DNA of 64,000 bases from Burhinus oedicnemus (lineage: Eukaryota > Chordata > Aves > Charadriiformes > Burhinidae). This document shows positions 24,293 to 38,325 of the stretch, piece by piece. A program made the position numbers and the translations under genes. The stretch spans positions 671,971 to 735,970 of the forward strand of contig VFFE01007644.1 in assembly GCA_008921705.1 (NCBI GenBank), given 5' to 3'. Under the pieces are notes generated by a model that did not search any database, was not told the DNA's origin, and saw nothing but the letters and a program-made list of their open reading frames with translations. The number at the start of each line of letters is the position of its first letter. The stretch's first letter is position 1.

Positions 24293-27200
24293 AATGATAG
24301 ATGAGAATATAACATGAGAATTCAGGTAAGGTGTAAAGTTTAAAACATCTTTGCATTCAGTCTGAAAAGTCTCAGGATTAGTGTGAATCTTACCTTTTAA
24401 ATACCTCTCTCTGTCCAGACAACATGCACATCAGTGTAATGCTTGGGCTGACAGAGATCATGGGACAGCGTGCCGTTCATCTAAGCTACATGTTGAGCTT
24501 GTTTCCCACACCAAGAACTATCATTGTGTTTCTTCAAGTGGGGTTAGCTCCCAGCACCCTCTCTGCAGGGCAAGACGGCAAGTCCTGTGTTAGCAGAGAC
24601 TGAGCAAACACCAGAACTGTGTAGTGTTGGCTCTGCGCCCCAGACCATCATCTTCACTGGCAAGAACGGCCAGCTGGCATGGACACAGCTTTCCAACTGC
24701 ACAGTGCCATGTGGATGTGGATGTGTTGGGTTGGGCTGGTGCTGGCTGGGTGTTTCTGAATAGGTGTTCCTGGGTTTAGGAGATGGTCCAAGAAGGAGCA
24801 GCTGTGCTCAGTCAAGAGCTCAGTTTGGAGGGCTCTTGACAAGTGGAAGTCTAAGTTGCTACAAGTAATCCATTATCATCCTTGACTTGTTTGGCTGCTT
24901 CCTGTATCTTCCTTGGGAGCACTGCAAAAGCCAGAGTTGTGTTTACATAGCTCTGTTCCTCCTTGGCAATCTCCTTATCCTTTTGGAAACTAAGTAAGTG
25001 AGGCACAAAAACTGCAGGTTGCAGGCACATTTCTAGTAACCCTGACTTTGCCTGTCCATAAAACAAACAGTATAAGAAGTGGCAGTTTTGCCTTCAGCCT
25101 CTCTTTCTGAAAATAGTACTGGAAAGGAACACACATTCTGTATCAATTAAACAACATAGAGTCGCCATGAACCAACCCAGAAAATGACAGCACTTTGCTG
25201 GGATCTGTGCTAGCATCAGAAAAACCTACAGCTTATTTCTAATCAGGGCTTATTGTGCAGTGCCTGGGAAAGGACAGATGGGACAGACAGGGTTGGTAGG
25301 GAGCCTCATGAACCATAGAAAAGACCAAAAAGAGTTTTCCCTTCTGAAACCGTCCTCTGAAGGTTTGGGTTCATGATCCTGAGCTTCTTTCAGATCCAGA
25401 TACCTATGGCAGTTTTCCCACAAGACATGCCAAGGGCAAACACACAGACTTTTAATGGCTGGAGCAGCTTAAAAACGAGTAGAGAAATTCACATCTTTCC
25501 TTTGGCCTGGGAAGCAGGGATTGAAAGTCATATCTCATACTTCCTAGGCCAATGTCCTAGTTGTTGTCTAACTGTTCTCTCTTCCTTTCATTTAATAAAG
25601 CTTCAATTAGTCTGCTCAGAATGGGATGCGGTTAACAAAAGAGAATGGGAGTCTCTTTCTCTGCCTGGTTTGTCAGGGTGGCTCATAGTTTAGCGATCAG
25701 GTGAGATATGGAGACTGAATTTCCTCAGAGAAAAGAGGGAGTAGTCCAGACATGTGCTGGGTGACTCCTCTCATTACAGAGCTATTGAATAAAACAAAGA
25801 TAAGGTGCATTTTTGCATAGTTCCCAAGCTGGTTGGAGCATTTCTCCAGTCAGATGTTCCACTATACCCTGACCAGACGTGAATACTGAATACCTTTGCT
25901 CAAGTCTTCCTCACAGGAGCAAATTTCTCACTAAGACATCTCCATATGGTTAGTGCTATAGTAAAGACCAAAGAATCCCACGAAAGGAAAACCATTCATA
26001 AGAGTACTTTAAGAAAACATCCTTCTAGCCTCATGCTATCCTCAATTATTTTAGGTCTGATGTTTGCGAGGAAGGCTGAGGACCCTCTGCTTTCTGGCAG
26101 AACAGTTCTGCCTAATTAAAATAACACAATTTGGAACAACAGACACAGATCAAGCAATAAATGGTATAAAAATAAACCAGATAACAAAACAAGAGAACAG
26201 GCTCATATTTGTCACCAAATCTGATTCTTATCTCTTCCCCTTCACCCATTTAAGTGGTTTTGCATTGCTGTTATGTGATGATATCTAGATCATTTCATGA
26301 GCAATTTTCACGTTGCACAGTGGAATAAACAGCTCCCAAAACACATCAGAGAGACACCTCCTCTGTATAATATTTTCATGGCAAAATTAATTCTTGCAAA
26401 AATAAATTGTGAAGGGAACCTTACAGAAATTATTCTGAAACAGTGTGCTGTGAAAATTGAAACCTTGTTATATAATTCCATAAACTGTCTGCAAGGTTTT
26501 AAAATAATCAGTATGTTTTCTAGAAGGAGAATCTGCAACATTGACCAGAAACACCTGAGAAATGCCATTGACTTTGTAAAAGCTATTTTCATCCCTCCCG
26601 CTGCAATGTCTTTAACCTATTATTGAAGGAGTAAATGTCATTCCTGAGTTATTACCCACACCTCAGAATTTTTAATGGTCTCAGGGGGGACAGGTTTGCT
26701 CTCAAGTAACATATAGCTGTGCCAACACAAAATATTTTTGGATATCACTCCTGTAAAGTGTGAGAAATGAGACCAGAAAACTTTGTATGTGATACCGAAC
26801 TTCTTCCAGTTGGATCACCAGACCTGTCAAACCACTAAAATCTTGGTTCAAAGGTATCTTTGTGATACCTTTGTGACTATCAATAATGACAGGATGGAGA
26901 ACTTATTTCTAAAGGCCTTCAGATAATGATGGGAGGCCTGAATCTGTCCAGAAGCTATTAGACTAAGTTGTCTTGCAGTGGAAGAATTTCATTGTACATG
27001 AAGCAGATCCTGAACCTCTTCAGCCTACGGCATGCCATGTTCATACAGCCCAGAAGAAGCTTTGATTTAGTTGTGTGGGCTGACAGTCAGGAGCTATACA
27101 TACGGTTCACTTGTTGCCACAGAGCGGGCGGCATGACTGTGAGAGGGGGTGGTGGGTAAACAGGCACAGTACGCAGCCAGCTCGTTTTAATCTGCTTGTG

Positions 27201-28279
27201 TGTGTGCAAATCACCACCCACAGCCATACAGTGAAGGGAAAAAGAAGAAGAAAAATTGCACTTTTAGAGTGAGATCCTTAGCTGTTTCCCATCTGGGAGG
27301 ACATGACTAGCACCATGCAAGACCTGGTGGCAACAGGGGAGGAGGAAGCCCTCCATCACTCCTCTGCAACTTGCTGGTTGCTCTTACAGTGAGTTCAATC
27401 AGCATGCGGGCTGGATTGCATCTATTCTGGTATGTCATGACATAAACTCACTGAAGAAAGAAATCGAGAACCATTATTTAATAGAGGGATTGTACTAATT
27501 GAAGGCTTTTTGCCTAAAATTGCGACTATTCATTCTTGTACTCCCACTACATGTATCAGTTCTGCAACATGTGTCTTCATTCAAAATCCCAGTCCCGTCC
27601 AGCCAGAGGTACTCTCATCTCTTCTGCTGTGATTTATTTTTACTGCTTTGTGTCAATATTAAACAAGCTCCTTAACACTTTTGAAGCAAGTGAAGATGTG
27701 ATAAAGAGAATAACAGGTTTTTTCCCTAATAAGCTGTCATTACCTAAATAACTGTAAATGTTGTGCTATTGCTTTCATACAATTTAAGATACAGCAATAT
27801 AGACATTATTTCGCTATGTGATTCTTAAATCTTCCTCTAGCTTTTATAAGGGTATCTGTCAGGTTGCAATTCACAAGTTCTATTTACTGTGAAGAAAGCA
27901 AATTCATTACACTTCACCGAAATCTTTAAATTAATGGAGTCACTTTTCTGAAACTTCGCTAATTTACAAGTTATTTGTCTTCATGAAGCCTGTGGATACC
28001 CAGGTAATTTTATTTTTTAAACCTTCAAACTCTGAGAATAAGTCATTTCATACACCCTCTTCTGTCTCATGTAACATCTATTAGCCTCTTAAGAGAATCA
28101 CCCTGATAAGAATATCTCATTATAACACCTGGAATATATATCCTACATTTGTTTATGCCAATGTTGCAGGAATTAAATTTTTAACATATGAATATATGTC
28201 TAGTCTAAACACGACTAAGAAATGGCACACATTTGCGTAGCCACAGGATACATAAGGAATTTCCTCTTTGACACAAGAA
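24293..28279. other. Intergenic, no gene seen
   Basis: No supported gene. At 26297-26626 the + strand has a 109-codon open frame mirrored by a 94-codon frame on the other strand. Neither shows a domain, and the region is AT-rich. Confidence 0.5.
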
Positions 28280-29932
28280 ATGTCTAACCACACTGCCCGA
28301 GGCAAAGGCAGGGACTGTGAGAATGAAGAATGACCCACTGCAGGTGAAGATCAAGTACAAGACCATCTAAAGAACCTAAAGGTACACAAGTCTGTGGGAC
28401 CTGATGAAATCCATCTGCAGGTCCTGAGGGAACTAGCAGACAAAATTGCTAAGCTACTTTCCATTATATTTGAAAAGTTGTGGCAGTCTGGTGAAGTTCC
28501 TACTGACTGGAAAAGGAGAAATGTAACCCCCATTTTTAAAAAGGGAAAAAAGGAAGACCTGGGGAACTACAGGCCAGTCAGTCTGACCTCTGTGCCCAGT
28601 AAGATCATGGAGCAGATCCTCCTGGAAACTCTGCTAAGGCACATGGAAAATAAGGAGGTGATCGGTTATAGCCAACATGGCTTTACCAAGGGCAAGTCAT
28701 GCCTGATGAATTTGGTGACCTTCTATGATGGGGTTACAGCGTTGGTGGATAAGGAGAGAGCAACAGACGTCATCTACCTGGATATGCAAAGCATTTGACA
28801 CTGTCCCGCACAGCATCCTGGTATCTAAATTGGAAAGACATGGATTTGACCACTGGACCACTTGGTGGATAAGGAATTGGCTGGATGGTCACACTCAAAG
28901 AGTTGCCATCAATGGGTTGATGTCCAAGTGGAAACCAGTGACGAGTGGCGTTCCCCAGGAGTTGGTACTGGGACTGGTGCTGTTTAACGTCTTCATCAGT
29001 GACATGGACAGTGGGATTGAGTGCACCCTCAGCAAGTTTGCTGATGATACCAAGCTGTGTGGAGTGGTCGAGATGCTGGATGGAAGGGAAGCCATCCAGG
29101 GGGACATGGACAGGCTTGAGAGGTGGGCCTATGCCAACCTCATGAAGTTCAACCAGGCAAAGTGCAAGGTCCTGCATGTGGGTTGAGGTAACCCCAAGTA
29201 CAAATATGGTCTGGGTAGAGAATGGATTGACAACAGCCCTGAGGAGAAGGACTTGGGGGTGTTGGTTGACAAAGAAGCTCAACAGGAGCTGGCAATGCAC
29301 ACTTGCAGCCCAGAAGGTCAGCCACATCCTGGGCTACATCAAAAGAAGTGTGGCCAGCAGGTCGAGGGAGGTGATTCTAACCCTCTACTCCGCTCTTGTG
29401 AGACCCCACCTGGAGTACTGTGTCCAGCTTTGGAGTCCTCAGCATAAGAAGGACATGGACCTGTTGGAGCAAGTCCAGAGGAGGGCCACAAAGATGATCA
29501 GACAACTGGAGCATGTCTCCTATGAAGACAGGCTGAGAGAGTTGGGGTTGTTCAGCCTGGGGAAGAGAAGGCCCCTGGGGAGACCTTATAGCGGCCTTCC
29601 AGTATCTGAAAGGGGCCTACAGGAAAGCTGGAGAGGGACTTTTTACAAGGGCATGTAGTGACAGGATGAGGGGTAATGGCTTCGAACTGGAAGAGGGTAG
29701 ATTTAGATCAGATCTCAGGAAGAAATTCTTTACTGTGAGGGTGGTGAGACACTGGAACAGGTTGCCCAGAGAAGTTGTGGATGCCCCATCCCTGGAAATA
29801 TTCAAGACCAGGCTGGATGGGGCTTTGAGCAACCAGGTCTAGTGGGAGGTGTCCCTGCCCACGGCAGGGGGTTGGAACTAGGTTATTTTTCAGGTCCTTT
29901 CCAACTTAAACCATTCTATGATTCTATGATTC
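28280..29932 (+). mobile_element. CR1 LINE, 5' truncated, with complete 3' end
   Basis: It starts within the segment just upstream of the RT (AGGCAAAGGCAGGGACTG near 28301, then GAAGATCAAGTACAAGACC) and runs through RT, C-terminal region and 3'UTR to a well kept tail CATTCTATGATTCTATGATT at 29912-29931. The 5' boundary is approximate. No clear target-site duplication is seen, as is usual for CR1. Confidence 0.9.
28350..29842 (+). pseudogene. CR1 ORF2 remnant (reverse transcriptase with intact FADD, frameshifted)
   Basis: Three overlapping open blocks (28394-28798, 28725-29186, 29176-29658) form one ORF2 broken by indels, with the natural stop TAG at 29840-29842 after GALSNQV. The N-terminal RT block has [20 protein letters not shown]. 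The palm motif is damaged: a short deletion turns YLDFSKAFD into YLDM followed by a shifted [12 protein letters not shown]. The catalytic FADDTKL is intact (FADD at 29037-29048), while the usual PQGSVLGPVLF reads [11 protein letters not shown]. It encoded a LINE RT; it is now non-functional. Sequence decay is moderate, less than in the 20.6-21.7 kb copy. Confidence 0.87.
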
Positions 29933-30204
29933 CTTGGTGGGGGTTTTTTTCTCTTTTTAAGAAAAAAGACAAGGCTAAGCTCTCTCTTTTGCTCTCTGGA
30001 CCCTTAGAAATAGCAGCTGTTATATGAGCTGGATTCACAATAATGCTTCTGTTGTTAGAGCTCATATTAGGGGCTTCAAGCATTCAAAGGGAAACCAACA
30101 TACCTTCCATCTACCTTCTTGCATGTCCAGCGAGGGTAATCAAGTACAGCATTTCCAAATTTGGGTTTTTTTCCAGTTCTCAAAGGATAAAGCAAAACCT
30201 GTAC

Positions 30205-30247
30205 ATTTTCACTTGAAGAGCGGCTTCTAGCATTTTCAAGTGAAAAT
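30205..30247. repeat. Perfect 13-bp inverted repeat with 17-nt loop
   Basis: ATTTTCACTTGAA at 30205-30217 is the exact reverse complement of TTCAAGTGAAAAT at 30235-30247. The stem is AT-rich. No function is evident. Confidence 0.85.
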
Positions 30248-33071
30248 AAAACAAAATTCACTTTGCTGTGCCTGAGGGGTGGTGAAGTATAGGAAAAGTC
30301 TGTTCATGTTGAGTAGGATACAGAAGCCTGAATGAGAACTGGGCAGAGCCTATCAGTTTAAAACTCCAGGCACATGCCAGAGATGAAAGTTACAGCCATG
30401 TTTCTAAATAACACACTGGAGACGGTTCTCTGCAACGCACCCAGATGATACTGGAACTTGACAGCTAAATTCCCTTCCTCTCCCCAGCTGCCATTGTCAG
30501 CTCTATTCAGTGCTGTCTTGGGACAACGTAAGTTGTACGTAAGTTACCACGTGTGCACCAAAACAATGCCAGGAGCAATGGTTGGTGTCTAACAGCGCCT
30601 ACTCCTTGCTGCTGTTTTCCTAAAGCAGATTTATAGATGTAGTCCTACAGACTCAAGGTACAGGACAGGCCCTAAGCTCTCCTCATGATAATGTAAATCC
30701 CACTGCCATAAATAACATCTTACTGGGAATTTTACTAGGTGATAGGATGGGTAAATGTCAAGTAACCAGGGTGGCTGTCAGACCTTTTTGTTTTCTTTTC
30801 TTTTAATTTCTCTTTCAACTAAAATTTTTATCTCTTGACAAAAAATCACCTATCCTGCCTAATATGCATAAGAATTACTCAGCAAAAGAGGGATGGGAAG
30901 TGTCTGGAAAAGTTATTTCTACCTTTGAAGCGTTAGGAATTGGAGAGGGATGGCTTATTCAGAAGCTCAGTTTTTTTCCTTTTTTTTTTTTTTATTTCCT
31001 GTCTCAGTCCGTAGTTTCAGTTGCTAGCAAAATCTGCATCAGTCACGTTGCACCAAAAAAAGACGATTGACTTTCAATTTCTATTTCTTTTGTGGTTTAC
31101 AAGCAAAGTGTTTCTTTTAAGGAAGCTTATTTTCACTTAAGTTTCTTGAATTACATACATTACTTTCTTCTAAAGGAAACCACAGCACTATTGATCATAA
31201 AAGGTGGTTATTTTTGTGAAGATCTATGTAAACCCAAAGGTGACATTTCGAGATGTCCAGGTTCCAACCATTGTTGGGAGTCTGCTGTCAGCAATTTGGT
31301 TAAGTGCAGAAAATGTTTGTACAGGCTTACTGGAGAGATGATGCTATGTGGTGCTCTGAAAGGCCACTGCTGGGAGAGTGACAGACGTGAGAATTAGCTA
31401 TTCTGAAAAGTGTTGCAGATTATGAACTGGTAACATGCACCGGACAAACAGCTTGCTTGGTACAATACGTCAAAATTTCATAGAACTGAGTTGAGTTCTG
31501 AGTTTCTGGGTAGAAAAAAAAGTGATTCTTTTAAAACAAAAGTCAAAATGTTTTATTCAATATTTTTGATGCTGTGTTTTAAAAAAAATATGTTTAATTG
31601 AATCTAATTAAATATAATTATGGAAAATTCAAAAGATAGTTCAGTTATTTCATCATGGACAAATAATTTTCAACCTGATCATTATTCGTCTGGGGGCAGG
31701 GAGAAGGGAGAAGATGTTTTATAAGAAAAAAGGAAGAAATCTCTTTATGTTAAATGATTTTTCTTTCTTCTGTTTTGCCATTGATTAAAAAAAATGTTTT
31801 CACAATACTAGCACTGATAATGAGCCTGTTTGTCACCCATAGTCATGCTGTTTTCCAGATTAATGAAGGAGAGCAACATCTGGTCCTTAATCAAGACATA
31901 CCTTGTTTTGTTCCTGCAAATCTGTATTGAGTTTTGCTCTGATCTGTGACAAAAATAATTAAAAATCACATCCTGGGGTATATTCCTAATACCAGTTATT
32001 TTAAAGCGAGTGTAAAAAAACCTTTAATTTTTATTCTATAGAGCCTTTTAAAAAGGAAAGAATTGGGATCTTCTGATTGTGAATGGAAGTTGGAAAATAA
32101 ACCGAGAGGCTATCAGTAAATAAATTAGTATCTGGATAAACTTCTGGATTAAATGAATCTCACTAAAAGCACCAGATGCAAAAAAAGACAAAAGACTAAT
32201 TGTCAGCATCAGTGATGCTAAGTAAATGTTTGACTTACTGATTATAATGAACCACTTCTGTTAGTGGGAGTTGTGTGAGAATTGTTTGTTCTTAAATTAT
32301 TCTTCCATGGTGAAAATGCTCTTTTGGTGGCTTATTTGATGTGCAATTATTTTGTCTATTGATATACAGTTCATTTGCCCCAGGAAAATGTCTTTTATTG
32401 TAAGCTGAGGTTTTTGTAGTGTGTGAGTCACAAACAATATTGATTAGACTGATATTGGTGGGTTTTAATTTTAAAGCTCTACACAATGTCTAATTTGTCT
32501 CCATTAGTCATATTTTTTGATACATAAACTTTCTTTTAATTGCCACTGAATGTCATTTGTAACCTTAGAGGGCTTTATAAATAATAAGTCTGAAAAATCC
32601 GGAGCTCTTCAGCTAGTGGAAGTCATGAAATGTTCAAGAAATAACAGAGATGCACAAAATGACATATGATTGAATACTCGTAACAAAAAAACCCCTATAA
32701 TAAGACCTAGAAGAGCTGTGTGAATATAACCAACAATCTCCTGTTGCTAACAATATTTAGTTCAAAAGACCTTCCAAATATAGATCTTTGCCATGCTATG
32801 CATTTTAATTCATGTAATTGGAACAGAAAAGAAAATAGAAATAACTATCAAGAGATTTACTGGACACAGCTGTCATTTTCTTACTGGTACTAAAAAAAAA
32901 TGTAGTTAAAAGCCATGAATATTTTCAATATTTGGAAAACAGCATGACTTTGTTTGCAGATTTTGGCTTGTCATCTGTGTTAGTGCTGTGTGAATACTCC
33001 TGAAGAGAAAGAGAGGGGAAGATTGCTCTTTTAGTGGCTCTGTGCTTCTGATATCTTTTGTCTCATCTTAG

Positions 33072-33242
33072 TATATAAGGATTTTGTTTTCCATCAAGCT
33101 CATACAGCCAAGTGTCACCTGAGTAAGGACCAGCTACATGATCGGCAAGAGAATAAACACTCTACAGACCCAGTCAAAGCGGTAGCGGACTCATACCTGA
33201 GACTTTGGCCTGGAGTATTTTTACACCTAAACCACAGTCACA
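33072..33242 (+). mobile_element. Weak candidate for an LTR R/U5 segment
   Basis: TATATAAGG at 33072-33080 is followed 72 bases on by AATAAA at 33152-33157 and then by a CA-ending segment near 33240. This promoter-then-poly(A) order is typical of a retroviral LTR. No matching 5' TG end, target-site duplication or known family was found, so this is only a suggestion. Confidence 0.2.
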
Positions 33243-36200
33243 GGAGGTTCCAGTTCTCCAACCTAAATTACCCCATTACTGACTGTCATAGCTTAACTCC
33301 TCCTTATGGACCTCTGGGGTGAGAAAAACGTTTGACCCATTTGTGAGGGGCAGTCAATGAAAAGGGGTGAGTCATGCTAAAGAAGACGCAAGGATTAATG
33401 GCAGAAACTTAAAGCAACCTATTCTTCCAGAGATGTTTCTCTCCTCTTCCTATACATCCTTCCTGGTGGTGATCTAGCTTTGATGGACTTATCTCAAGGT
33501 TTCACTTTGCACCTCTGCAACCCTCTGTTGGGTCATTTTGCTCAGGCTCAAAGGAGCCTGAAGGAGCCAGCTGAAGAGCTGTGTGCAAAGAGACCCTGCA
33601 AGCAAGATATGCACAAATTTATAGTGTAAAGCAACTGTTGGCTATCACTCCCAAATGCTACCAGTCTAAGCTTTAGTGCGCGCACCACCCTGAAGAGACA
33701 CCTGAAGAGGCTTTGCTGGTCAGAAGGTGCCAGTCCAGTCAGGAAGGAAAGAGCTGGCACCTGCTCCTGGATTGGATCCTCCATGCTGATGAGTTGTCAT
33801 CTGCTGACTCCACCTTTCTCCCTTTCGGGTTTTATTCCTTTCTATGTTGGTATTTTTCCTTTTGAATCTGTCAGCTGCCAGCAAACACCATCTCCCCTAT
33901 CTCTATCTGCAATTTTAACCCTCCTTATTTTGCATGGTTCTCTCTACAGCCTTTCCTATGGCCTTTTTCAGAGCTTAGTGACTTGCACACAAGGATGGGA
34001 CAAGTTTATACAATGGGGACATGTCAGAAGTAGGCCTGAGCCATAGGAAGACAGACAGCTGAACCCGTGGTGGTGGCGCTCACAGAGCAAGGGTGTTATG
34101 TTTCTTTTTCAGTGTGTCAAGCTCAGAGAGGATTCAGAAGCTTTTCCACTGTTGAACAAGTTACCTTGCTCTATTAGCAAGAGCCTTGCAGGAAGATTAC
34201 ATCTGTGCTCTGATTTTGTTTCTGAGTGTAACTAGGAACAAGTATTTACCTGTAAAATTCATGGTGCGGTCTGGCTTTACCTACACAGCAGATATTTAGA
34301 TAGATGTACTTCTGCTATAACCCTGATCCTGGAATTTCGGAAACCATCTCACAGTTGTACTATGCTCTTGACTGGTTCCATTTTCCAGTTCCTGATATAC
34401 TTCAAGACACTGCCCCAATCTTTTTGTTCCAAACTTACACAGTAACCCTCTCATGTGACAGTCTTTACAGAGATCTCCCTGCAGATACATTAAAACACAC
34501 GATGAAATCTCTAGCGGGAAAAAAATGACCCTGGAGAAACAGTAGCTGCTTGCTTTTAACCATAAAGGTGCTTGGAGTGACATACATGTTTTCTCATTCA
34601 GAGTCTAATCACAACACTTTGTGTCAGTCATGGAAGACTGCTTGGGGTGGATTCAAAATGCCACCTGCCCACCTAATCATCAGGCAAGTTTACTGTATAG
34701 GAGTACAAAATAAACGTGTATTAAGTTAGTGTTTTAATGACTCTGCAATCTCTAATAGGCACAGAAAGCAAAGGAATCCCTCACTGCATTTGCATGTGGT
34801 GTCATGTATATGTTGAACAGAAACACTCTGGAGCGTGTGTGATGGGGGTCACCAAAATATTCTTTCCTTTTTGTGCAACTGAATGTGCTGAGGTAATTTC
34901 CTCAAAAGTATCTTTTAGAAGTTGTTCATTGTTATGTAGAAGTTTAAAAGCTACAACATTATGCAAAAATGTTTATTTAATATCCACTGTATTCGTCACT
35001 CACAAAGGGGTCTAATGAAGAGTTAATTGACATGAATAGAAAGACTCCCATGGTCTTCAAGTGCTAAGCATCAATATTACTAAGTTAATGACTACTTTGA
35101 GGCAGTGGCTACCAATGACAACTGGAGGATTTCTGAAGCTGAAGTCTGTTCTTGGCAGAAATAAATTACTTGTATATCAATTATGGTAAATAAAAAATAC
35201 TGAGTTCAGAAAATGGAGATATTGTTAGCCTGACGTGGCTCACACAACTGGAACATTTGATTTGAGGAAGTAATACACAATAAGAGAAATTACCCTTCTG
35301 TGAATCAATTGTTATTATGTGTACAGTTTCTACAATGCTAATCAATTGCTAAGAAATGAAGTGGAAAACAGTACACTTTTTACAAAGTGACACCTTCATC
35401 AGTATTCAAGCAGAGACTTTGTGGAAATAATTAGTTTTTTCTAGGTGGGTCTGAATCAAAGCCTAACTCTGAATATTACCAAAGTTTGGCTGAAGACATT
35501 ATGAATATTATCTCTTCTCCTCTGGGAACAATCATGTCTGTCTTTGCATTTTGGAGCTGTCTTCTCTGTCTTCAAATAAGTTTAATTAGCTCCTGCAAAC
35601 TGAAGATAAAATAGGTTGCAGAGCTGTCTCATCAAGAAGCAACTTCGGTCAATTTAGGTCATTAAGACCCTATCAGACTCTCATACTATTGCTGTTCTCA
35701 GAGGAAAGGATTTTTTTCTCCCTAGCAAAACCTTACAGAGAATAAACAGTTTAGATACTAAGGGGACAGGAAGAATTGTTTCAACATTAACTTAGAGATA
35801 AAAAGATAAGGCTGTAAATCAAGGAAATGACTCCACATGAACAGGAATATAACACCACCACTATATTGCTCATCCTGGTATCACTAATTTACTGAAAGAG
35901 TGTATGTGCAAACCAAAGGATATTAAATCAATTCCAGAAAAGCTTTGCATACAACTGCTGTCTTTCATTATCTGGAGCCTGAAGTAAGGTTCCTAGGCTC
36001 CCTGAGCTATCACATAGAGAAAATCAAGGGCTTAAGAATGGATGTCAACATATTCTTTACAAAGCATTAGAAGAGCCCCATATAGTTTGTATGCAAGGCT
36101 CTTCAGGATATTTTCTCATGTTAGCTTGATCCTTCTTTGCAGAGCATTTTTATTCCAGATTGTGCAGCACCTGGAACAAAAATCTTTAGTCAGATCTTTA

Positions 36201-36451
36201 GTCAGACTGTTATTTCACAGGACCTGGACACAGGAAAATAACAGCCAGAAAAATGTAGAGTAATTTAGATCTAGAAGTAGCAGAGCTGCCATTGTAGGGT
36301 GCTGTAGCTGAGCAGTTAAACTGCATTAAGTAGCATGTGCCATGCATGAAGAACTAGGACTAGTAAAAGTGAGTCTTGAGAAAAATTAGACAAGAGAGCT
36401 AACTTTTAGATGGCTAAAGTTGTTAGACTTCATCCCAACTCAGACATCAAC

Positions 36452-36502
36452 TCCAAAATTACAATCCTCACTTAGATACTAGATCCAAAATTACAGTCCT
36501 CA
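36452..36502. repeat. Imperfect direct repeat, 19-bp unit at 32-bp spacing
   Basis: TCCAAAATTACAATCCTCA (36452-36470) recurs as TCCAAAATTACAGTCCTCA (36484-36502) with one mismatch. Confidence 0.8.
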
Positions 36503-38320
36503 GTGTCAGCCTGTACCTAAAGGTACTGGGAACCTCACCTTGCACTGAGACGTTCTTTCAGTATCTCAAGGCTATGACTGCTCCCACCAAGCAAATGAGG
36601 CATCCAGTTGCCATCCAGCTTTACACATCACCTGAAACTGATCCACATGAAAGATGCAGGACAGTGCACAAAAGTGTCGGGCAGCATACTTCATGTTACA
36701 GGATCTCTGCTTCAGAAATACTCTAGTTCCACCGATAATCATAACAAAAATTATGGGACTTTGAAAGAAAAATAACTAACCATGGAAAGCATGTCATGGT
36801 TTCCCAGTCCGCTTACAGCTGTGTGAAAGTGCTTTTTATAGGAAATAAATGTCAGGTTTGCCTTTGCCAACTGAAGGCTGAAAAGCACTTGTCAGTGACA
36901 GAATATGCTCTGTATTATTTTATGTTCTCAGTATAATCAAAAAGTAGAAAGGGAAAGTTAATGCAGGAAGTGTGTGTTGGCAGCTAGATGTATTCATGGG
37001 AGAGAGGAAAGATGCAGATCCAGCCTTTTTCTACAAGTCATCTACCTGGCAGTGCTACATCAGTCAAGCATGAGGAGGTTTTAAGAGTTGAAACCCCTAT
37101 GGTGGAGAATGCTTGGACTTTATCACAGTGTTTCAGAACACGGCCCACATTTTCTTTCACAAGCTAATACAACTGCTGTTTCACTGCAATTTCCTTTCCC
37201 CTGTCCACAGTGCGGCTGCATCCAACTCCTGCTTCAAAGGCACTTAGCCATCAGCCAATCCCTCTGATCCTTGGAGGGGATGGAGGAATGATCTTTGCAC
37301 TGTTTGGGTTTAATTTTGGAGCAGAGGGGTTCCTGCTAAACACATCAGGTCACTAAGTCAGCCAGGCAACAGATGTGAACCGTCTGAGGGGGATTTGCTC
37401 TGAGCACTGTCAAAGCATGGGATTAGCCTTGCAGGCTTGTGGGACTCTGCTTACTTTGAATTTTGGTTGTGTTTCATGTTCAGATGTAACATCGGAACAA
37501 AGGCAACTCATCTGAAAGGCTCATCTGCCTGTTTTGATCTCAAATTACACCAGTGGGCTCACTTGGTTTTCCCTCACAACAAAAACCAACCAAGTGCCAC
37601 TCAGTCGCAACCCTTGGTCAAGATGAAAGTTGCGGGCCTTGACAGATCCTCACTAGACCTGTCCTGAATTTCAATTTCTTTCTACCCTGGGTATTTTGAT
37701 ACCTTTGGCAGCCTTGCCTTCTTAATGTCCTCATCTCTTCTTTCATCTTGGTAAAGAGTGCATTTGGTCACTCCCTCTCCCTCCCACCAGTGCATGGGAT
37801 AGCCCACCCACCTCATTCACCACTGTAGTGGCCTCCTGTGCATCCCTCTGTTCTGAGTGCCTTGCCAGGGGGCAGCCCCTGCCCATCCAGCCCCAGTTCC
37901 ATGGACTTTCTCCTCAGCCCACTGCTCCTGCATGCCCCCCACCTGTTTGTGCATGCCCCCCAAACTGTCAGTGTCATTTAGAGCCCATCCATCCCAAAAC
38001 TGGTCTCCACAATCACCTTGACATATCTGTCCTCCACTTGCTCCACTTTTCCACTCTTACATCCTGCCAGACACCAAGAGATGGGACATCTTGTCGTCTG
38101 GGGAGGAGGGGAGACTGGTGGTGTGTGTGAAGAACTCCTCAGAGCAAACCTTCAGTTGGACCTCAGGCTGTAGGTGTTATATGCAGGAATTTCCTTCATA
38201 AGCTGGTGGGCATGGATGCATCCCCCGCGCTATGGGTACCCTGGCTCATGACCTTTTTGTGGCAAAAGGTAGACCCTGGCACACATGCACCCTGAGTCCT
38301 TCAGGCCATTGTCATATGGC

Positions 38321-38325
38321 CAGGT
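38321..38325. repeat. Target-site duplication CAGGT (left copy)
   Basis: The 5-bp copy abuts the TGTCGCAG end of the LTR and matches 39001-39005 exactly. Confidence 0.75.

Larger units (their letters stand above)
29933..38320. other. Intergenic gene desert, AT-rich
   Basis: No supported gene over 8.4 kb. It contains a perfect inverted repeat at 30205-30247, a weak LTR candidate around 33072-33242 and a short imperfect direct repeat at 36452-36502, all listed separately. The part from 31500 to 36000 is notably AT-rich with no identifiable repeats, so it could hold conserved non-coding elements, but sequence alone does not show this. Confidence 0.5.
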
